A stretch of 64,000 bases of DNA. It comes from Sandarakinorhabdus limnophila DSM 17366 (GTDB lineage Bacteria; Pseudomonadota; Alphaproteobacteria; Sphingomonadales; Sphingomonadaceae). A program made the translations under genes and the position numbers. Position 1 is the stretch's first letter, and each line of letters begins with the position of its first letter. Below, piece after piece: positions 45,374 through 54,188 of this stretch. The notes beneath the pieces were generated by a model that was given only the letters and a program-made list of their open reading frames with translations, had not been told where the DNA came from and ran no database searches. Location: contig NZ_ATVO01000003.1 of the NCBI RefSeq assembly GCF_000420765.1, positions 124,001-188,000 of the forward strand, in the 5' to 3' direction.

Positions 45374-46333
45374 ATGCGCGCTGCCGTCTGTTCCACCCTG
45401 TCGCCCGATCTGTCGGGCCTCGCGCTCCACGATGATTGGCCGGAACCGCATGCACCCGGCCCGGGCGAAGTGCTGGTGGCCATCAGCCATGCCAGCCTCA
45501 ACTTCCCCGACTATCTGATGCTGCAAGGCGGCTACCAGTTCAAACCGGAACTGCCGTTCATCCCCGGCACCGAAGGCAGCGGCACCGTGATTGCCGGCGG
45601 GCAAGGGGCGGAGGCGCTGCTGGGCCAGGCGGTAATGCTCGGCGCGCGCAGCGGCCTGATGGCGGAGCGGATCACCTTGCCAGCGCGTGGGTTGCGCCCG
45701 GTTCCGCAAGGCCTGACCATGGCCGAAGCCGCTGCCTTTACCGTGGGCGCGCTCACGGCCTGGGTGGGGCTGGTGGAACGCGGGCGGCTGCAACCCGGAG
45801 AGCGCGTGCTGGTGACCGGCGCCGGCGGCGGCATGGGACGGGCGGCGGTGCAATTGGCGGTGCATCTTGGCGCCCACGTGGTGGCGGTCGCGTCCTCCGA
45901 AGCGCGTCTGCAACTGGCGCGCGAGGCTGGGGCGCAGGAGGCGTATCTGGTGGACCGCGAACACCCGCAGATCCCGGTGAAGGATATTGATCTGGTGTTC
46001 GATCCGGTCGCCGGGCCGCTGGTGATGCCGTTGGTGAAGTGCCTGCGTCGCGGTGGTCGTTATGCGATCATCGGCTTTGTCGGCGGGCGCGGGGAAAGCG
46101 TGCCCTTGAACCGCCTGCTGCTGAAGGAAATCGCCCTGATCGGCGTGCGCGCCGGTGAACAGGGCCGGCAGGACCCGGCGGCCGGGGTGCGGCATATTCA
46201 GGAGATTGATGCGCGGGCGGTGCATATGCGGCCGCACATCGGGCTGGAATTGCCGCTGGCCGGCGTGCGCGAGGCGTTTGCGGCGATGGGGGAAGGGCGG
46301 ATCGAGGGGAAGTGCGTGATCCGCGTCAGTTGA
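45374..46333 (+). CDS. Zinc-independent quinone oxidoreductase / MDR alcohol dehydrogenase-like protein
   Basis: The protein has 319 residues. The medium-chain reductase fold has SHASLNFPDYLMLQGGYQ, FIPGTEGSGTVIAGG and the cofactor motif VTGAGGGMGRAAVQLAVHLGAHVVAVASS. No structural or catalytic zinc cysteines are seen, as in NADPH:quinone or enoyl reductases. It is the last gene of the TonB operon, 17 bases after the crotonase gene, and may reduce an enone or enoyl-CoA. It overlaps the convergent regulator gene by eight bases. Confidence 0.88.
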   Translation: MRAAVCSTLSPDLSGLALHDDWPEPHAPGPGEVLVAISHASLNFPDYLMLQGGYQFKPELPFIPGTEGSGTVIAGGQGAEALLGQAVMLGARSGLMAERITLPARGLRPVPQGLTMAEAAAFTVGALTAWVGLVERGRLQPGERVLVTGAGGGMGRAAVQLAVHLGAHVVAVASSEARLQLAREAGAQEAYLVDREHPQIPVKDIDLVFDPVAGPLVMPLVKCLRRGGRYAIIGFVGGRGESVPLNRLLLKEIALIGVRAGEQGRQDPAAGVRHIQEIDARAVHMRPHIGLELPLAGVREAFAAMGEGRIEGKCVIRVS

Positions 46334-47111
46334 ACGCTGCTCGCGTCGCCTCATCCGCCGGAAACAGCAACTCCAGCCGCAGATCGCGCACCGTTACATC
46401 CTCGCTGGTGCCGCATTGCGCCACTACCGACAGGAAGCTCATCAACCCCGCCGGCCCGCGAAACACCACCGGCAGCACCGGTGATCGGGTGCGCGCGGCG
46501 CGATAGGGGTGCTTCGCCGCCGCCGCGCGGGTGACGGCGATCAGATCGGCCAGCACTGGATCATCGCCGGCCAGGCTCTGCTCGAGCGCAAGCCGCTCCA
46601 GGCTTTCGTGCAGAACCTCCGGCAGATTGGCGATCAATTCGGGCGCCCGCGGGTGACAGGCGGTGAGGCGGAAGACGTTGGGCGGCCCGTGCCACCCTTC
46701 CAGCAAGGGGCTGAGCATGGCGGCGGCGGACGTGCTGGCTTCCAGCACATTCCAGTGCCGATCACATAGCAGCGCCGGGAACGGCGCGTGGTTCTCCATC
46801 ATCTGCGAAAGGATCGCCCGGAATGGCGCAATCGCCTCCGACGCCAGCGGTGAGGCGGGATAGGCCGAGGCAAACCCGGCCGCACCCAACAGATGATTGC
46901 GCGCCGACAAAGGCAGCGCCAGCGCTTCGGCCAGGGTCAACACCATCTCCCGGCTCGGCATCGCCCGCCCGGATTCCAGGAAGCTCAAGTGCCGTGCACT
47001 CACCCCGGCATCGAGCGACAACATCAACTGGCTCACCCGCCGCCCCGCGCGCGCCGCCTTCAACGCGGTGCCAAACGGGCCGGGATCGTGGATGTCTGCG
47101 CGCGTTGCCAT
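46326..47111 (-). CDS. XRE-family regulator with MmyB-like ligand domain
   Basis: The protein has 261 residues from ATG 47111. The N-terminal helix-turn-helix (about 15-75) is FGTALKAARAGRRVSQLMLSLDAGVSARHLSFLESGRAMPSREMVLTLAEAL. A C-terminal PAS-like MmyB domain has LLCDRHWNVLEASTSAAAML and NVFRLTACHP. This is a common one-component regulator in Actinobacteria and Proteobacteria, with unknown ligands. It is convergent with the quinone oxidoreductase gene and may be unrelated to the IclR regulon. Confidence 0.88.
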   Translation of the reverse strand: MATRADIHDPGPFGTALKAARAGRRVSQLMLSLDAGVSARHLSFLESGRAMPSREMVLTLAEALALPLSARNHLLGAAGFASAYPASPLASEAIAPFRAILSQMMENHAPFPALLCDRHWNVLEASTSAAAMLSPLLEGWHGPPNVFRLTACHPRAPELIANLPEVLHESLERLALEQSLAGDDPVLADLIAVTRAAAAKHPYRAARTRSPVLPVVFRGPAGLMSFLSVVAQCGTSEDVTVRDLRLELLFPADEATRAAFN

Positions 47112-47222
47112 CGAGGCATGATGGCAGGTTGGCGCAGGCGTGCAATGATGTGGAAGGTAAGGGTAGGGATGATCTGGCGCCTTGACGTCCTTTTCTCGTC
47201 CCATGCGCCGTTCATTCTGCGC

Positions 47223-48335
47223 CTAAGGGCGCAGCGCCAGCTTCTGCAGTCGCCAGTTGAGCAGTTCGGCGACGTAGAGTTCATTCTCTGACGGGCAGGC
47301 GATCTCGTGAATCCAGCCGAACTGTTTGATCTGTTTGCCCGATCCGCCGAGCCAGCCCAGCACCTTGCCATCGAGCGACAGCTTGTAGATGCGCCCGGGC
47401 CATGCATCGGCGACATACAGAACCTGCTTGCCGGCCTTGTCGCGCGGGGTGATGCACAGGGCCCAGGGTGCGCCGGGCATCATCGTCTTGGTTCCTGCGG
47501 CGTCTGGGCCGGCGGGGGGCACGACCGGGCGGTTGCCGATTGCCACTGGGGCATCCGCGGGGGAGGGGACGTTGATCTGGATGATCCGCAGCAGGGTGCC
47601 GGCGGTATCGAACACCTGGATGCGCCGGTTGCCGCGATCGGCGACATAGACTTCGTCTCGCGCATCGACGGCAATCGAATGCAGCGTGTTGAACTGGCCG
47701 GGTGCGCTGCCAAAGCTGCCCCAGCTTCCCAGCCAGCGGCCATCGGGCGCCACCTTGGCGACGCGGGAATTGATATAGCCGTCGCTGATGTAGGTGTTGC
47801 CCTGGCTGTCCCATGCCATGTCGGTCACTTCGCGGAATTGGCCGTCAACAGCGGGCAGCGGCGGCTTGGGGTGTTCCAGGGGCCGCGCGTTTTCATCGCT
47901 GGCTTCGGGTTTGCGGCCGAAGACCATGGCGACGCGTCCGCTGGGCGCGAATTTCACCACCATGTTCGATCCCTTGTCGGCCACCCAGATGTTGCCGCCG
48001 GCATCAACGCGCGTCGCATGGGCGTATGACCAGGCGTAGAGATTGTGCCCGATTTCGCGCACATAACGCCCATTGGCATCGAATTCGAGCAGCTGAGCAG
48101 CGGCCGCGGCATAGGCCGGGCCCTGGGTGTTGCCGCGCTGGAAGACGTAAACCTGGCCCGCCTTGCCGAGCGCGACGCCGGCAACTTCGCCCATGTGCAG
48201 ATCGGCCGGGGGTTTCAGGAAATCAACCGCGTCGAAGCGGATTTCGGGAACCTCCTGAGCCGCGCTGGCCCCCGCGCTCACCCCCGCGCTCACCGATGCC
48301 AGCAGTGCAGCACAAAGACCAATCGCTCGCAGCAT
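47223..48335 (-). CDS. Secreted NHL-repeat beta-propeller protein
   Basis: The protein has 370 residues. The signal peptide is about 1-26 (MLRAIGLCAALLASVSAGVSAG). The mature protein is a six-bladed NHL propeller with repeats such as NIWVADKGSNMVVKF, NTYISDGYINSRVAKV and EVYVADRGNRRIQVFD. Peptidyl-alpha-hydroxyglycine alpha-amidating lyase uses the same fold. No catalytic assignment is possible. It probably acts in the periplasm or outside the cell. Its neighbours are a regulator gene on the same strand and a divergent membrane protein gene. Confidence 0.85.
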   Translation of the reverse strand: MLRAIGLCAALLASVSAGVSAGASAAQEVPEIRFDAVDFLKPPADLHMGEVAGVALGKAGQVYVFQRGNTQGPAYAAAAAQLLEFDANGRYVREIGHNLYAWSYAHATRVDAGGNIWVADKGSNMVVKFAPSGRVAMVFGRKPEASDENARPLEHPKPPLPAVDGQFREVTDMAWDSQGNTYISDGYINSRVAKVAPDGRWLGSWGSFGSAPGQFNTLHSIAVDARDEVYVADRGNRRIQVFDTAGTLLRIIQINVPSPADAPVAIGNRPVVPPAGPDAAGTKTMMPGAPWALCITPRDKAGKQVLYVADAWPGRIYKLSLDGKVLGWLGGSGKQIKQFGWIHEIACPSENELYVAELLNWRLQKLALRP

Positions 48336-48458
48336 GATGCGTCTCCCCCTTGAAGCCCGGTCTGATCCAAGGGCGTTCAGCCCCTACCCGTCCGGTAATT
48401 GCGGCACTCATCCTATGAGCGCAGCCTTGATCCATCAACAGCCAAGGGAGACCCGGCA

Positions 48459-48902
48459 ATGACAAACGCTTTCTGGGAGAATTGCCTGCACACCTGGGTG
48501 TGGATGGTGATTGGGTTCGGGTGTTTGTTTTCCGCGGCGGGGGTGCCGGGGCTCGATGCGGGGGCGGGGCTGTTCTATTGGGTGGTGAGCGGTGGCGTGG
48601 TGGATGCATCTCACTTTGATGCGCCGGGGATGCGGATTTCGGTGAGTTTGGTGGGCGCGGTGATGCTGGGCTGGGGCTGTGCGATGCTGGCCGTGTATCG
48701 CGCGTGCGGGGCCGATGTGGCCGTCTGGCGCGGGCTGAGCCGGGCGTTGTTGATCTGGTTTGTGGTGGATAGCGTGCTGTCGGTGGCGACGGGGTTTCCA
48801 CTCAATGCGGTGAGTAATGCGGTGTTCGTGGCGCTGTTCATGGGGCCGGCGGTGAAGCTGGGGTTCTTCAGCCGGGGAACGGCGTCCAGATCACCTGCCT
48901 GA
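48459..48902 (+). CDS. Four-span membrane protein of unknown function
   Basis: The protein has 147 residues from ATG 48459, with AAGGGAG at 48443-48449. Four hydrophobic helices are visible, with segments WMVIGFGCLFSAAGVPGL, SLVGAVMLGWGCAMLAVY, LLIWFVVDSVLSVATGF and NAVFVALFMGPAVKLGFF. The D-S-V-L-S-V-A-T-G-F type helix is common in small membrane proteins related to DUF4345, but I cannot confirm a family. It overlaps the convergent epmA gene by 35 bases, so the last 11 codons are read on both strands. Confidence 0.7.
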   Translation: MTNAFWENCLHTWVWMVIGFGCLFSAAGVPGLDAGAGLFYWVVSGGVVDASHFDAPGMRISVSLVGAVMLGWGCAMLAVYRACGADVAVWRGLSRALLIWFVVDSVLSVATGFPLNAVSNAVFVALFMGPAVKLGFFSRGTASRSPA

Positions 48903-49887
48903 TATCGGTGCCGCCCAGCGCCAGCAAGGCGAGGCGGTCGAAGCCGAGCGCCACGCCGCTGGCCGGCGGCATGTGGGCAAGGGCGGCGATGAAGTCTTCA
49001 TCGATGGGGTAGCGGCGGCCGTAGAGGCGCTGTTTCTCGTCCATGTCGGCCACGAAGCGGCGGCGTTGCTCGGCCGCATCGGTGAGTTCGCCGAAGCCGT
49101 TGGCCAGTTCGACGCCGCAAGCATAGGCTTCGAACCGTTCGGCCCAGCGTGGATCGGTGGGGCAGGGGCGGGCGAGCGCGGCTTCGCAGACCGGATAGTG
49201 GGTGAGGAAGCTGAGGCGGCCTTCGCCCAGTTTCGGTTCGATGGTCACGATGACCTTGCTGAACAGGTCGCTCCACATGTCGTCGGCGCGCACGTCGAGG
49301 CCGATGCGGGCGACTTCAGCGGCCAGTGCGTCGCGGTTGTCGAGGCAGGCAGCGAGATCGATGCCGGCGTAGCGCGCGAAAGCTTGTTCGCAACTGAGCA
49401 TTTCCGGTTCGGCCATGGCATCGCAGGTGCGGCCGCGCCATGAAAGCAGACCGTTGCCGGCAACCTGCGCGGTGCGGGCCAGGGCCAGCGTGTCGGCGAT
49501 CACGACGGTCCAGTCGGCGTGGGCGCGATACCATTCCACCATGGTGAATTCGGGCGCGTGCAGCGGGCCCTGTTCGCCATTGCGCCAGACGCGGGCGAAA
49601 TCGACGATCTTCGTTTCGCCGGCGGCCAGCAGTTTCTTGGCAGCGAATTCCGGGCTGGTGTGCAGATACAGTGTCTGTTCCGCACCGCCTTCTGGCCGCC
49701 ATGTGACAGGGAAGCCGTGCAAATGTGTCTCGTTGCCGGGCGAGACTTGAACGGCGCCGCATTCGACTTCGGTGAAGCCTTCGCCAGTGAACCAGCCACG
49801 CAGCGCCGCCTTGATGCGGCCCCGGCCCAGCAGGAAGGGGCGGCGGTCGGCGTGGATATCGGTATGCCAGAAGGGGCGCGGTTCCAT
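48868..49887 (-). CDS. epmA: Elongation factor P lysine aminoacylase (EpmA/PoxA)
   Basis: The protein has 339 residues from ATG 49887, with AAGGAA just upstream. It is a class II lysyl-tRNA synthetase paralogue without the anticodon-binding domain. It has FTEVECGAVQVSPGNETHLHGF, YLHTSPEFAAKKLLAAG, RVWRNGEQGPLHAPEFTMVEWYRAH and motif 3 [16 protein letters not shown]. EpmA attaches (R)-beta-lysine to EF-P. The target gene efp is directly divergent, with 92 bases between. EpmB (lysine 2,3-aminomutase) is needed and is not in the window. Confidence 0.95.
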   Translation of the reverse strand: MEPRPFWHTDIHADRRPFLLGRGRIKAALRGWFTGEGFTEVECGAVQVSPGNETHLHGFPVTWRPEGGAEQTLYLHTSPEFAAKKLLAAGETKIVDFARVWRNGEQGPLHAPEFTMVEWYRAHADWTVVIADTLALARTAQVAGNGLLSWRGRTCDAMAEPEMLSCEQAFARYAGIDLAACLDNRDALAAEVARIGLDVRADDMWSDLFSKVIVTIEPKLGEGRLSFLTHYPVCEAALARPCPTDPRWAERFEAYACGVELANGFGELTDAAEQRRRFVADMDEKQRLYGRRYPIDEDFIAALAHMPPASGVALGFDRLALLALGGTDIRQVIWTPFPG

Positions 49888-49979
49888 GTTTTTCCTTGAA
49901 CAAAGCCGGCGGCATGCCCTAACGGCGTGCAGCATTGTAAGCATCAGGTTTTTTGGCGCGATGGCGCACAGGGGATATC

Positions 49980-50552
49980 ATGGTCAAGGAAATCGCGAGC
50001 AATTTCCGCAAGGGTCAGGTCATCGAGCATGAGGATGGCCATCTCTATGTCGTGCTGAAGGCCGAAACCTTCCGCCCCGGCAAGGGCACGCCCACCACCA
50101 CCATCGACATGCGCCGCATCACCGATGGCGTGAAGACGGTGATCACGGTGAAAACCACGGATACCCTGGAAAAGGCGTTCGTGGAGGAAGTGCCGCACAA
50201 TTATCTCTACAAAGATGGTGACGAGTATATCTTCATCAACATCGAGACATACGACCAGATCAGCCTGACCGAGGCGATGATCGGCGACGGCATCGGATTT
50301 TTGCAGGAAAATGCCGAGTGCAAGATCCTGATGTTCGACGGCAAGGCCATCACCATCACCCTGCCAACCCGCGTGACGATGGCCATCCTTTCGACCGAAC
50401 CGGTGGTGAAGGGGCAGACCGCATCGTCCAGCTACAAGCCTGCGATCGTGGAATCCGGCGCCCGCGTGATGGTGCCGCCTCACATCGAAGCCGGCACCCG
50501 CATCGTGATCAACACTGACGACAGCAGCTATGTGGAACGCGCCAAGGATTGA
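49980..50552 (+). CDS. efp: Translation elongation factor P
   Basis: The protein has 190 residues from ATG 49980. EF-P relieves ribosome stalling at polyproline. The N-terminal KOW-like domain carries the tip loop FRPGKGTPTT, with the modifiable lysine at about 35, the residue that EpmA beta-lysylates. Two OB domains follow, ending VPPHIEAGTRIVINTDDSSYVERAKD. It is divergent from epmA, so substrate and modifier are encoded side by side. A strong intrinsic terminator follows. Confidence 0.97.
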   Translation: MVKEIASNFRKGQVIEHEDGHLYVVLKAETFRPGKGTPTTTIDMRRITDGVKTVITVKTTDTLEKAFVEEVPHNYLYKDGDEYIFINIETYDQISLTEAMIGDGIGFLQENAECKILMFDGKAITITLPTRVTMAILSTEPVVKGQTASSSYKPAIVESGARVMVPPHIEAGTRIVINTDDSSYVERAKD

Positions 50553-50578
50553 TCCGGCGTTTCCCATCGGGGCGTGAA

Positions 50579-50608
50579 GGGGCTGGCCGCAGGGCCAGCC
50601 CTTTTTTC
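50579..50608 (+). terminator. Rho-independent terminator after efp
   Basis: GGGCTGGCC (50580-50588) pairs with GGCCAGCCC (50593-50601) around a four-base loop and is followed by TTTTTT (50602-50607). This is a textbook intrinsic terminator. Confidence 0.93.
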
Positions 50609-50648
50609 GTTTTGGCTTAGCGATTTTTTCGATTGCAGCGCGAGAGAC

Positions 50649-50664
50649 AATCAATTTCTTGATT
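50649..50664. promoter_or_regulatory. Inverted repeat upstream of katG
   Basis: AATCAA-TTTC-TTGATT lies 69 bases before the katG start. It is a possible promoter element or regulator site. It does not match a full OxyR consensus by eye. Confidence 0.3.
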
Positions 50665-50732
50665 TGAACGCTGGGGCCTATGGACGGTGGAGTTGGGGTA
50701 ACCCCGGATTGCAAGAGAGGGATAACACGCCG

Positions 50733-52943
50733 ATGTCACGTTCATTCGCATCGATCGTCGCACTGGCCATTGCCGGCCTGAGCGCCGGCAGCGCCACTGC
50801 CATGGAATCCAGCATGAGCGGCAACACCACGCCGCAATTCTGGTGGCCGGAGCTCGTCGATCTCTCCCCGCTGCGTGGGCAGGCGCCGCAATCCAATCCC
50901 TACGGCCCGGATTTCGATTATGCGGCCCAATTTTCCAAGCTCGATCTGAAGGCGGTGAAGGCCGATATCGCCAAGGTGCTGACCACCACCCAACCCTGGT
51001 GGCCGGCTGACTATGGCAATTACGGCCCGTTCTTCATCCGCATGGCCTGGCACAGCGCCGGCACCTATCGCATCGCCGATGGCCGCGGCGGCGCCGGTGG
51101 TGGCCAGCAGCGCTTTGAACCGCTGAACTCGTGGCCGGACAACGGCAACCTCGACAAGGCCCGCCGCCTGCTGTGGCCGGTGAAGGCCAAATATGGCCGC
51201 GCGCTGAGCTGGGCCGATCTGATGGTGCTGGCCGGCAACGTGAGCCTTGAAACCATGGGCTTCAAGCCGTTCGGTTTTGCCGGTGGCCGCACCGATGATT
51301 GGGAGGCCGACAAGGTTTATTGGGGCCCGGAAAACAAGATGCTGGACGACAAGCGTTACAGCGCTGGCCGCAAGCTGGCGGGTCCGCTGGGCGCCGTGCA
51401 GATGGGTCTGATCTATGTGAACCCGGAAGGCCCCAACGGCGTGCCTGATCCGCAGCTGGCCGCCAACGACATCCGCGAAACCTTTGGCCGCATGGCGATG
51501 AACGACGAGGAAACCGCCGCGCTGATCGCCGGTGGCCACACGTTCGGCAAGGCGCACGGTGCCGGCAGCGCCACCAACGTGGGCAAGGAACCGGCCGCTG
51601 AAGCCCTTGAAAAGCAGGGCTTTGGCTGGGAAAACAAGATGGGCACCGGCAAGGGCGCCGATACCATCACGTCCGGCCTGGAAGGCGCGTGGACCTCGGC
51701 ACCGACCCAGTGGACGATGCAGTATCTGGAAAACCTGTATCGTTTCGAATGGGTGCAGACCAAGAGCCCGGCCGGCGCCATCCAGTGGGAACCCAAGGAC
51801 GCCAAGGACCAGAAGTTCGTGCCCGATGCCCACCGTGACGGCGTGTTCCACGCGCCGATCATGTTCACGACGGACTTGGCGCTGCGCACCGATCCTTCCT
51901 ACAAGAAGATCACGCAGAACTGGTTGAAGAACCCCAAGGCGTTCGAAGATGCCTTTGCCCGCGCCTGGTTCAAGCTGACCCACCGCGACATGGGCCCGCG
52001 CGCCCGTTACATCGGCCCGGATGCGCCCAAGGAAGTGCTGAGCTGGCAGGATCCGGTGCCGGCGGTTGATCACCCGCTGGTGAACGATGCCGACGTGGCG
52101 ACGCTGAAGGCGAACGTTCTGGCCAGCGGCCTGACCGTGCCGGAACTCGTCCGCACCGCCTGGGCGGCGGCGGCCTCCTATCGCGGCACCGATGGCCGTG
52201 GTGGTGTGAACGGCGGCCGGCTGCGGCTCGCCCCGCAGAAGGATTGGGCGATCAACAACCCGGCCGAACTGGCCAAGGTGCTGCCGGTTCTGAGCAAGGT
52301 GCAGGCCGATTTCAACAAGGTCGGTGCCCGCAAGATCAGCATGGCCGATCTGATCGTGCTGGCCGGCAATGCGGCGGTGGAAAAGGCCGCGGCTGATGCT
52401 GGCGTTGCGATCACGCTGAACTTCACGCCGGGCCGCACCGATGCGTCACAGGCGCAGACCGACGTGGCCAGCTTTGCCGCGCTGGAGCCCAAGGCCGATG
52501 GTTTCCGCAATTACTGGACGGCGGACAGCTTCTACAACCCGACGCAGGGCCTGATCGATCGTGCCAACCTGTTGGGCGTGACCGTGCCGGAAATGACGGT
52601 GCTGGTGGGCGGTCTGCGCGTGCTGGATGCCAACGCCGGCGCCAGCAAGGTGGGCGTGTTCACCGCCAAGCCGGGCGTGCTGACCAATGATTGGTTCGTC
52701 GGCCTGCTCGGCATGGAAACCAAGTGGCAGAAGTCCGCCACCGAAGGCCTGTACGACGGTGTTGACCGCACCACGGGCGCCAAGAAGTGGACGGCAAGCC
52801 CGGTGGATCTGCTGTTCGGCAGCCATTCGGAACTGCGTGCGGTGGCCGAAGTCTATGGCGCTGCCGATGGCCACAAGCAGATGGTCAGCGATTTTGCCAA
52901 GGCGTGGACCAAGGTGATGAACCGCGATCGCGCCGGCAAGTAA
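50733..52943 (+). CDS. katG: Exported catalase-peroxidase
   Basis: The protein has 736 residues from ATG 50733. The N-terminus ([23 protein letters not shown]) is a signal peptide, so this is a periplasmic KatG rather than the usual cytoplasmic form. The active site is complete: distal [11 protein letters not shown] with Trp and His, the Tyr of the Met-Tyr-Trp adduct in [11 protein letters not shown], Met in GRMAMNDEE, and proximal His in [12 protein letters not shown]. The C-terminal duplicated domain is present ([17 protein letters not shown]). It degrades hydrogen peroxide. A strong terminator follows. No OxyR gene is adjacent. Confidence 0.95.
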   Translation: MSRSFASIVALAIAGLSAGSATAMESSMSGNTTPQFWWPELVDLSPLRGQAPQSNPYGPDFDYAAQFSKLDLKAVKADIAKVLTTTQPWWPADYGNYGPFFIRMAWHSAGTYRIADGRGGAGGGQQRFEPLNSWPDNGNLDKARRLLWPVKAKYGRALSWADLMVLAGNVSLETMGFKPFGFAGGRTDDWEADKVYWGPENKMLDDKRYSAGRKLAGPLGAVQMGLIYVNPEGPNGVPDPQLAANDIRETFGRMAMNDEETAALIAGGHTFGKAHGAGSATNVGKEPAAEALEKQGFGWENKMGTGKGADTITSGLEGAWTSAPTQWTMQYLENLYRFEWVQTKSPAGAIQWEPKDAKDQKFVPDAHRDGVFHAPIMFTTDLALRTDPSYKKITQNWLKNPKAFEDAFARAWFKLTHRDMGPRARYIGPDAPKEVLSWQDPVPAVDHPLVNDADVATLKANVLASGLTVPELVRTAWAAAASYRGTDGRGGVNGGRLRLAPQKDWAINNPAELAKVLPVLSKVQADFNKVGARKISMADLIVLAGNAAVEKAAADAGVAITLNFTPGRTDASQAQTDVASFAALEPKADGFRNYWTADSFYNPTQGLIDRANLLGVTVPEMTVLVGGLRVLDANAGASKVGVFTAKPGVLTNDWFVGLLGMETKWQKSATEGLYDGVDRTTGAKKWTASPVDLLFGSHSELRAVAEVYGAADGHKQMVSDFAKAWTKVMNRDRAGK

Positions 52944-52976
52944 GGCTAGAGCCGGCCCTGCAAGGGTTGGATCGGA

Positions 52977-53010
52977 GCGGCGCTTCTCCCCCGAGAAGCG
53001 CCGCTTTTTC
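52977..53010 (+). terminator. Rho-independent terminator after katG
   Basis: AGCGGCGCTTCTC (52977-52989) pairs perfectly with GAGAAGCGCCGCT (52994-53006) around a four-C loop and is followed by a short T run. Confidence 0.93.
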
Positions 53011-53016
53011 TTTGTT

Positions 53017-53243
53017 CAGGCGCGGCCCGAATAGAGCAGGTGGCCGGGGCCGAGCCGTTCGAGCACCAGTTCGACGTCGCTTTGGCTGAAGGCAAAACAG
53101 CCTTCGCTTCGGCCAAGCTTGCCGGTCTGCTTCAGCACCTGCGGCTCGCAATACCAGGCACCGTGGATCACGATGGCGCGGCTTTCCGCTGTGCTGTTTT
53201 CCGGTTCCAGCCCGATCAGCCGGCGCGAACGGCCATGCTGGCT
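53017..53243 (-). pseudogene. 3' fragment of a murein L,D-transpeptidase-like gene
   Basis: The minus strand reads HGRSRRLIGLEPENS, AIVIHGAWYCEPQVL, KLGRSEGCFAFSQ and LERLGPGH. These match the catalytic core of the YkuD_2-type L,D-transpeptidase family, including the His of HG and the Cys of GCFA. The N-terminal half is missing: homology ends about 53240 and unrelated sequence follows. A one-base loss near 53040 also moves the last codons (LLYSGRA and stop at 53017) out of frame. It is therefore a double-damaged remnant and cannot encode an active enzyme. Confidence 0.7.
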
Positions 53244-53432
53244 TGACGAATGGCTCCGGATGAGGCGGCGGCGGTGTTGGGTGTTGGAAGGCCGTTCTCA
53301 ACTCGCTGGAGGAAGACGCCTACGTTCATGGACTGGGGTGAACAAGTCAGCCCCTCAGTTTCTAACTTGCCCTGCCGGCAAACGGTCGCAATTGAAGGGA
53401 GCACGTCATGACCGTGATGGAGTAGCCCGCGA

Positions 53433-53657
53433 ATGATCGGCGCTTTGCTGCTTGCAATTACAGTTGTTCCTGCCGGCGAAGAGTTCACTTGCATCCCTAC
53501 GCGTGTTTGGGACGGCGATGGACCTGTATGGTGTGCAGAGGGCCCCCGTATTCGGCTGGCCGGCAACCTTCAGATTGGCTTCCCCGCCTATCTGCGGGCC
53601 GATGTGGGCTTCGCACAGCCTAACGCCTTCACCAAGATCACCGGTATCAAACCCTGA
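53433..53657 (+). pseudogene. 5' fragment of a staphylococcal-nuclease-like gene
   Basis: From 53433 the frame reads MIGALLLAITVVPAGEEF, then TCIPTRVWDGDGPVWCAEGPRIRLAG. That is a signal-like start and the first strands of a thermonuclease domain, including the VWDGDGPVWC and RIRLAG core. After residue 44 the text changes to NLQIGFPAYLRADVG and stops at residue 74, whereas the family is usually 130 residues or more. The later part looks like a piece of another protein. I interpret it as a truncated or fused remnant. A short expressed product is possible. Confidence 0.55.
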
Positions 53658-53753
53658 TGAGGCCGGGGTGGGCGCTGTCGTTGCGGCGTAAGCAATCTTG
53701 AAAAGCGGCCGGAGTGAAGATCACCCCGGCCATTTTCTCCGACCACGGCCGGA

Positions 53754-54188
53754 TCAGCGCTTCATCATTTCCAGATATAGCCCCTTGCTGCCAAGGGTGC
53801 GATATTCGGTGCGCGAACCACTTTCCTCCATCATCTTGGCGATGGTGGCGTTCATCGCGGCACGGTTGGCGGCGTTGCGCTTGTCCTGCTCTTCCGGCCG
53901 CAGCAGGCGATCATACACGGTGATCAGCACATAGGTGGCCTCACCGGCGCGCGGATACATGTTCCGCAGGATGTGATAGCCCTTGATGTCGCCGCTGGCC
54001 TTGAGCAGTTCCATCTGGCGCACCCATACATCCGCAATGTGCTTGGCATATTTCAGGTCGCCACCATCCTTGACCATGATCTGGGATGTCTCCCAGTAAT
54101 TACCGCCCTTGAGCGGCCATTCCTGAGCCATTGCCGGCATGGCAAACATTAGCGCGGCCGAAGCGGCCACGGTCATTGACTTGATCAT
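53754..54188 (-). CDS. Small exported protein of unknown function
   Basis: The protein has 144 residues. The signal peptide is MIKSMTVAASAALMFAMPAMAQ. The mature part (EWPLKGGNYWETSQIMVKDGGDLKYAKHIADVWVRQMELLKASGDIKGYHIL, then TYVLITVYDRLL) looks like a small ferredoxin-fold (DABB-like) domain. I know similar exported proteins only as uncharacterised. It is followed by the remnant region, and no operon partner is seen. Confidence 0.75.
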   Translation of the reverse strand: MIKSMTVAASAALMFAMPAMAQEWPLKGGNYWETSQIMVKDGGDLKYAKHIADVWVRQMELLKASGDIKGYHILRNMYPRAGEATYVLITVYDRLLRPEEQDKRNAANRAAMNATIAKMMEESGSRTEYRTLGSKGLYLEMMKR

